Assembly: GCF_018854015.1 (NCBI RefSeq)
Contig: NZ_JAAXYO010000152.1
Span: 1-64,000 of the forward strand
DNA: 64,000 nt
Source of the DNA: Igneacidithiobacillus copahuensis
GTDB taxonomy: Bacteria; Pseudomonadota; Gammaproteobacteria; Acidithiobacillales; Acidithiobacillaceae
Direction of reading: 5' to 3'
Of the stretch, positions 59,709 through 64,000 are shown in pieces. Every line of letters begins with the position of its first letter. Position 1 is the stretch's first letter. The notes under the pieces were generated by a model. It was given only the letters and a program-made list of their open reading frames with translations, searched no databases and was not told where the DNA came from. The translations under genes and the position numbers were made by a program.

Positions 59709-60563
59709 ATGACCACGGAACAGAATATGGCACCCAGTCTCAGCCCAGAGCAATGGGCAGGACTAGCGCGCTTGGGAGGCATGATCAATGGCGCTGAGTC
59801 TTTTCTCGGGAGCCCGGCAAGCAGTGCTGTGCTGGGTATGGCCTTGCGGCTTGGAGAATGGAACGAGCGCTATGAACTCGAGACTTCCATCGAAGAACTA
59901 TTGTCCTCTGTGTATGCGCTGCGTCGCGCGGGGGTGCTGCAGTGGGTAACGGATAATGCCGAGTTTCTGCGCGACAACGTCGAGTTGATCCGCGGTTTTG
60001 TCCCGCAGATTCTGGACGTAGTACGGGACATTCCCTGGGCAACTTTGGTGCAGGCTATGCAAACGCTTGGCGATGTGATGCCCAAGGTGCAGGCGTTCCA
60101 GGAGTTCCTGCAGACGGGTGCCGGCAATGATCTGGTAGCACAACTCAAGAAGCTGGGGGATCTCTGGGAAGAGACGCGTGCCGATGAGAGCATCGTCGCC
60201 GCTCTGCGCGTGCTGCGACAGCTGCAGGAGGACGGCAATCTGCAGCGGGTGGCAGACCTGAGTCGCCAGATTGGCTTGCTGGCGGAGACCATCCCGTTGG
60301 AGTCATTGCTCGGACAGCTCATGCAGGAACAGGAGAAAGGCCCCTTGATGACCAGCCTTGGCACCTTGCTGCATTCCGGTAAGGCGATGGCCAAGGCCCT
60401 GGAAGATGCCGCAGAACACGAAGCCCAGGGAAAAGCTGGCGGGATTTCCGGACTCTACCACATGCTGAAAGACCCCGATGTACAGCGGGGCATGCGCGTG
60501 GTGGCTGTCTTGCCAGTCTATCTGCAGAAGGCCGGTGTACTGCCCAGGAACGCCGCCGCCTAG
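59709..60563 (+). CDS. DUF1641 protein, partner of SQR
   Basis: This 284-residue protein has no signal peptide and is predicted mostly helical. The central domain (about 85-240) is DUF1641-like (SSVYALRRAGVLQWVTDNAE, and the final GLYHMLKDPDVQRGMRVV). DUF1641 genes are found next to sqr in archaeal sulfur oxidisers. The gene follows sqr by 59 bp, behind the hairpin, with GGAGAG before the ATG. It is presumably an accessory or membrane-anchoring factor for SQR; the biochemical role is not known. The predicted acidic repeats may mediate protein contacts. Confidence 0.8.
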   Translation: MTTEQNMAPSLSPEQWAGLARLGGMINGAESFLGSPASSAVLGMALRLGEWNERYELETSIEELLSSVYALRRAGVLQWVTDNAEFLRDNVELIRGFVPQILDVVRDIPWATLVQAMQTLGDVMPKVQAFQEFLQTGAGNDLVAQLKKLGDLWEETRADESIVAALRVLRQLQEDGNLQRVADLSRQIGLLAETIPLESLLGQLMQEQEKGPLMTSLGTLLHSGKAMAKALEDAAEHEAQGKAGGISGLYHMLKDPDVQRGMRVVAVLPVYLQKAGVLPRNAAA

Positions 60564-60597
60564 TCGCCAGGAAGACAGCGGCCATTGCCTAGGAAAA

Positions 60598-60626
60598 TTG
60601 CTCCGGGAAGCGCCTAATGATAGGAT
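60598..60626 (+). promoter_or_regulatory. ndk promoter
   Basis: TTGCTC (60598-60603), 17 bp, TAGGAT (60621-60626), 35 bp before the ndk start. It marks a fresh transcript after the sqr-DUF1641 block. Confidence 0.55.
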
Positions 60627-60661
60627 TGCGCCATTTTATAGCCTAACTAAAGAGGATGTTT

Positions 60662-61090
60662 ATGGCTCTTGAACGCACCCTTTCCATCATCAAACCCGAT
60701 GCCGTCCAGAAAAATGCCATTGGAGCCATTCTGAGTCGTTTCGAAAATACGGGTTTGCAGGTCGTTGCGGCCCGCATGCTGCAGCTCAGCGCCGAAGACG
60801 CTGGTGGGTTTTATGCGGTGCACAAGCAACGTCCCTTTTACGGCGAATTGTGCGCCTTCATGAGCAGCGGTCCGGTCCTGGTGTCGGTTCTGGAAGGGGA
60901 GAATGCCATTGCCAAAAACCGTGATCTGATGGGTGCCACCAACCCCAAGGATGCCGCCCCCGGCACCATTCGCGCGGACTTTGCCGAAAGTATCGACGCC
61001 AACGCCGTGCATGGCTCCGACAGTGCCGAGACGGCCGCTTGGGAAATTTCCTACTTCTTCTCACAACGGGAGTTGTGCCCACGCTCATGA
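60662..61090 (+). CDS. ndk: Nucleoside diphosphate kinase
   Basis: This 142-residue enzyme equilibrates nucleoside triphosphates. The N-terminal ERTLSIIKPDAVQKN and the active-site His in NAVHGSDSAETAAWEISYFF are diagnostic. The ATG at 60662 fits GAGG spacing; the upstream ATG at 60656 is too close to it. The stop overlaps rlmN by 4 bp. ndk-rlmN-pilW-rodZ is a well-known gene order in gamma-proteobacteria. Confidence 0.97.
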   Translation: MALERTLSIIKPDAVQKNAIGAILSRFENTGLQVVAARMLQLSAEDAGGFYAVHKQRPFYGELCAFMSSGPVLVSVLEGENAIAKNRDLMGATNPKDAAPGTIRADFAESIDANAVHGSDSAETAAWEISYFFSQRELCPRS

Positions 61091-62175
61091 GCGTTCCTGC
61101 GCCGGTGAGCGCCTCTGATCGCCCCAAACTCCTGGGGCTTGACCGGGCCGGGCTGGAAGCGCTGTTCGTCTCGTGGGGCGAACCGCGCTTTCGCGCTGCC
61201 CAGGTTTTGCAATGGCTGCACGCCCGCCAGGTCAGCGACTTTGCGCAAATGAGCAACGTCAGCAAGACCTTGCGTGCGCGACTGGAGGAGAGCTGCGAAA
61301 CCGGGGAACTCGAGGTGCTGCGCGAGCAGCTCGCCGCCGATGGTACGCGCAAATGGTTGCTGGGATTGAGCGACGGGAATGCCATTGAAACGGTTTTCAT
61401 TCCCGAAGAGGAGCGCGGCACCCTGTGCATCTCCTCCCAGGTCGGCTGCTCCCTCGCCTGCAGTTTCTGCGCCACGGGCGCGCAGGGTCTCAGTCGTAAT
61501 CTGGAAACCCACGAGATCATTGCGCAGATTCGCGTTGCGCGGCGTGTTCTTGGCCTTGATGCGATCAGTAACGTCGTCTTCATGGGTATGGGCGAACCGC
61601 TCCTCAATCTGAAGCAGGTGCTGCCCGCTATCCGCCTGCTCTTGGATGACTACGGTTACGGTCTCAGCTCGCGCCGGGTGACCGTCAGCACCGCGGGGGT
61701 GCTGCCGGGCTTGGCGCAGTTGGGGCGGGAAAGCCCAGTCAACCTCGCAATCAGTCTGCACGCCACCCGCGATGACATTCGCGATGAGCTTGTCCCCATC
61801 AATCGCCATTATCCCCTCGCTGAGCTTCTACTGGCCTGTCGCGCGTATCCTCTCCCGCCACGGCGACGGATCACCTTCGAGTACGTGATGCTGGAGGGCG
61901 TCAATGATCAGGATCAGCATGCCCGGGAGCTGGTACGCCTGTTGGCCGGAATCCCGGCGCTAGTGAACCTGATCCCCTTCAATCCCTTTCCGGAATCGCG
62001 CTATCGGCGCAGCTCTCCCGCCCGCATCGACGCCTTTCGCGAGATCATTCTGCGTGCCGGGCTGATGACCGTCACGCGCAAGACACGCGGTGACGACATC
62101 GCTGCCGCCTGCGGCCAGCTTGCCGGGCAAGTCCAACGGGGGCGGCGTAGCATTCCTCTTCAGGTGCTCAATTGA
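61087..62175 (+). CDS. rlmN: 23S rRNA/tRNA adenine-C2 methyltransferase RlmN
   Basis: This 362-residue radical SAM enzyme methylates A2503 of 23S rRNA and A37 of some tRNAs. The [4Fe-4S] motif is CxxxCxxC in VGCSLACSFCATGAQGLSRN. The resting methyl-accepting Cys is near the C-terminus in the region RGDDIAAACGQLAG. The ATG at 61087 overlaps the ndk stop; earlier codons are part of ndk. The enzyme depends on Fe-S clusters from the ISC system. Confidence 0.95.
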   Translation: MSVPAPVSASDRPKLLGLDRAGLEALFVSWGEPRFRAAQVLQWLHARQVSDFAQMSNVSKTLRARLEESCETGELEVLREQLAADGTRKWLLGLSDGNAIETVFIPEEERGTLCISSQVGCSLACSFCATGAQGLSRNLETHEIIAQIRVARRVLGLDAISNVVFMGMGEPLLNLKQVLPAIRLLLDDYGYGLSSRRVTVSTAGVLPGLAQLGRESPVNLAISLHATRDDIRDELVPINRHYPLAELLLACRAYPLPPRRRITFEYVMLEGVNDQDQHARELVRLLAGIPALVNLIPFNPFPESRYRRSSPARIDAFREIILRAGLMTVTRKTRGDDIAAACGQLAGQVQRGRRSIPLQVLN

Positions 62176-62178
62176 CCC

Positions 62179-63039
62179 ATGCAAAGACGTGATTCTATCC
62201 GTATCCGCACGCTCCTGTTCGTCGGTATGGTTCTTTCGAGCAGTGCCTGTGCCCTGTTTTCCGGTCACGAAAAACCCACTCCCGCAGAGGAGGCAGCGGC
62301 GGCGGCACGTAATGCACCACCGAATCCAGCCGCCTCGCTCCATTCGGCGCCACCAGATCAGGTAGCCATTTACACTTCTCTTGGGACTGCGTATCTCCAG
62401 GGTGGGCATCCCCGCGCGGCGGTGCGGGAGCTGAAACAGGCCATCAGTCTGCCCGGCAAGCACGGCGATGCCTATAATGTTCTGGGTCTGGCCTATCAGG
62501 CGCTGGGCGAGGCAGCGCTGGCTGAAAGCGCGTTCCAGAGCGCCCTGAGTGACGAGCCCGGCAACCCAGAATTTTTGAATAATTATGGTGCGTTCCTTCT
62601 GGAACAGGGTAAATTCTCTGCTGCGATACAACAGCTCAGCAAGGCCACTAAAGATCCTTTATACAATACGCCGGAGTATGCCTGGACCAATCTCGCGGCT
62701 GCCTACCGCGGGTTGAAGCAAAACAACCTGGCCATTGTTGCCTTGCAGAAGGCGCTCTACTTCAAGCCTGGTTATCCCCCCGCCTTGTTGCTATGGGCAG
62801 AAATGGAATACCAGGACAAAAATTTCCCGGCCGCTTATGGGCATCTGCAGGGGGTGCTGGCGCAGGAACCGAACAATGCGCAGGCACTGCTCCTCGCAGG
62901 CCGGATCGCCTGGCAACAAGGGCAGCCGGTTCAGGCACGTTCCCTGTGGGAGCGTTGTGTCAATGCCGATCCCTATTCCGCAGCAGGAAAAGAGGCGCAA
63001 TCGTTGCTGCTGGAGCATGGTGCCGACAGCAATGGATGA
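62179..63039 (+). CDS. pilW: Type IV pilus biogenesis lipoprotein PilW/PilF
   Basis: This 286-residue TPR lipoprotein has a signal peptide ending in a lipobox with the modified Cys (LSSSACALF, about residue 24). A low-complexity Ala/Pro linker follows, then about five to six TPRs (about 60-270). It acts as pilotin for the secretin PilQ and so connects this housekeeping block to the pilin genes at the other end of the window. Its last 8 bases overlap the next start. Confidence 0.88.
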   Translation: MQRRDSIRIRTLLFVGMVLSSSACALFSGHEKPTPAEEAAAAARNAPPNPAASLHSAPPDQVAIYTSLGTAYLQGGHPRAAVRELKQAISLPGKHGDAYNVLGLAYQALGEAALAESAFQSALSDEPGNPEFLNNYGAFLLEQGKFSAAIQQLSKATKDPLYNTPEYAWTNLAAAYRGLKQNNLAIVALQKALYFKPGYPPALLLWAEMEYQDKNFPAAYGHLQGVLAQEPNNAQALLLAGRIAWQQGQPVQARSLWERCVNADPYSAAGKEAQSLLLEHGADSNG

Positions 63040-64000
63040 AGGATTTGTTGAACTCTTGGCGCAACTGCGATCGGCCCGAGTCGCGCGCGGCTGGGATCTG
63101 GCGCAGGCCGCACAGAAACTGCACATCACCAGCACCCAGATCACGGCATTGGAGGAGGGACGCTTCGACGAATTGCCGGGCGCCGCATTTGCACGGGGAT
63201 ATCTGCGCAACTACGCACGTCTTCTCGATCTCGACGTGGAGCCCTTGCTGGCCGCCTATGATCGTTACCAAGGCGGTTCTGGCCTGGAAGCAAGCAAGGT
63301 GGTACTGCCGCGCAGCGAACTCCCGCTTCTGGACTACAGCGGCAAGATGCTGTTTTTTTCCCTTCTGCTTGCCGTTGCCCTGATTCTTCTTGGTTGGTGG
63401 CTCTGGGGCAGAGGTGGATCGACCTCCTCACCGGCGCCGGTTGCGACTGCGACCAGTGTATCGGCTGCCCAGCACAGTGCTGCACAAGTCGTCATGTCTA
63501 CCCCAGCGGAACCGGCAGCGCTTACCGGCTCGGCCTTCTCACCGGCAGCAACCGCTGCGACAACTTCGGTAACGGCAAGCACACTGTCTTCCCAGGTGGG
63601 CGCTTTGGCCTTTCATTTTACCGGAGATTGTTGGGTGCAGGTGCGCGACGCCAGTGGCAACATTGTACTTTCCACCCTCGGCAGGGCAGGACAGGACGTT
63701 TCGGTAACGCAAGGGCAGCCACCGTATCGTATACTGGTAGGGAAGGCCAGTGCGGTGCAAATTACCTATGCGGGGAAACCCGTCACCCTTCCGGCCAATG
63801 CCCTGAATGTGGCGCGGATGCAGGTGGGTATGGCGCCGGTCACGGCCTCGTCAAACTCGGCAAAACTTGCTCCAACCCCTCTGGCCGCGGCACAATCGCA
63901 GCAATCTTCTCGTCCCTCCGCCGCCACTGCCTCTTCTGCTGGCGTAGCGGTGGCAAGCGACATATCTACTTTCAGCGAGGTAGCGCATGCAACATCAGTC
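63032..64000 (+). CDS. RodZ-like HTH/membrane protein (3' end cut off by window edge)
   Basis: The open frame of 323 codons continues past the edge without a stop. Residues about 8-85 are a Cro/C1-type HTH (LRSARVARGWDLAQAAQKLH, EEGRFDELPGAAFARGYLRN), followed by a transmembrane helix (about 108-128, KMLFFSLLLAVALILLGWWL). A Ser/Thr/Ala/Pro-rich periplasmic linker comes next (about 130-190). A DUF4115 domain follows (ALAFHFTGDCWVQVRDASGN), then a second Ser/Ala-rich tail that runs to the edge. RodZ links MreB to the cell wall elongation machinery. The long low-complexity tail after DUF4115 is unusual. The start overlaps pilW by 8 bp. Confidence 0.85.
   Translation, partial: MDEGFVELLAQLRSARVARGWDLAQAAQKLHITSTQITALEEGRFDELPGAAFARGYLRNYARLLDLDVEPLLAAYDRYQGGSGLEASKVVLPRSELPLLDYSGKMLFFSLLLAVALILLGWWLWGRGGSTSSPAPVATATSVSAAQHSAAQVVMSTPAEPAALTGSAFSPAATAATTSVTASTLSSQVGALAFHFTGDCWVQVRDASGNIVLSTLGRAGQDVSVTQGQPPYRILVGKASAVQITYAGKPVTLPANALNVARMQVGMAPVTASSNSAKLAPTPLAAAQSQQSSRPSAATASSAGVAVASDISTFSEVAHATSV

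Noticed and set aside
63036..63383. Short plus-strand frame starting MKDLLNSW at 63036
   Set aside because: It overlaps the rodZ-like gene in another frame. The frame starting at 63032 has a clear HTH, membrane helix and DUF4115.

Overview
This 64 kb window looks like chromosome from an acidophilic sulfur-oxidising proteobacterium of the Acidithiobacillus type. The evidence is mixed. It carries a sulfide:quinone oxidoreductase. Its lipid A operon holds the gnnA-gnnB pair, which was characterised in Acidithiobacillus ferrooxidans. The housekeeping gene order is otherwise gamma/beta-proteobacterial, and the base composition is moderately GC-rich. The species cannot be fixed from sequence alone. 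Genes are dense, mostly on the + strand, and many are coupled by ATGA or GTGA overlaps. I saw no rRNA, tRNA, CRISPR array or intact transposase.

Region 1 (1-5.8 kb) is a surface-structure and c-di-GMP block. It has an EAL-domain remnant, a SEL1/HTH-like gene, two type IV pilins behind a textbook sigma-54 promoter with a three-copy upstream repeat array, a 60-aa conserved-looking ORF and two tandem GAF-PAS-GGDEF paralogues. Region 2 (5.9-8.8 kb) is a Pho-box-controlled pair: an exported SEL1 protein and a Tat-exported phospholipase C. Region 3 (9.1-20.4 kb) is housekeeping: trxA, rho, rpmE, malic enzyme, an AI-2E-type permease, ilvD, a NYN/cold-shock-like RNA-binding protein, and then argA, bolA, yciI, yciB, a DUF815 ATPase and suhB.

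Region 4 (20.4-28.6 kb) is the complete ISC iron-sulfur assembly operon (trmJ-cysE-iscR-iscS-iscU-iscA-hscB-hscA-fdx-iscX-mnmA). It has a recognisable IscR-type operator, and its HscB has a zinc-binding N-terminus. Region 5 (28.6-34.4 kb) is phosphate control: phoB-phoR-pstB-phoU-ppx and a DedA protein. A second Pho box lies inside the end of phoR, and pstSCA are absent. With the Pho box of region 2, it outlines a small Pho regulon within one window.

Region 6 (34.4-56.3 kb) is the long rpsB-tsf-pyrH-frr-uppS-cdsA-dxr-rseP-bamA-skp-lpxD-fabZ-lpxA-gnnA-gnnB-lpxB-rnhB-dnaE-accA-tilS series for translation, isoprenoid and phospholipid precursors, outer-membrane assembly and lipid A. gnnA and gnnB imply an amide-linked lipid A acyl chain, which is plausible for acid stability.

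Region 7 (56.3-60.6 kb) looks like an accessory insert between two housekeeping blocks. It holds a molybdate/tungstate ABC permease and ATPase (no binding protein) behind a ModE-like palindrome, then an SQR whose cysteine spacing matches the archaeal type V class, then a DUF1641 protein. Region 8 (60.6-64 kb) returns to housekeeping with ndk, rlmN, pilW and a rodZ-like gene cut by the window edge.
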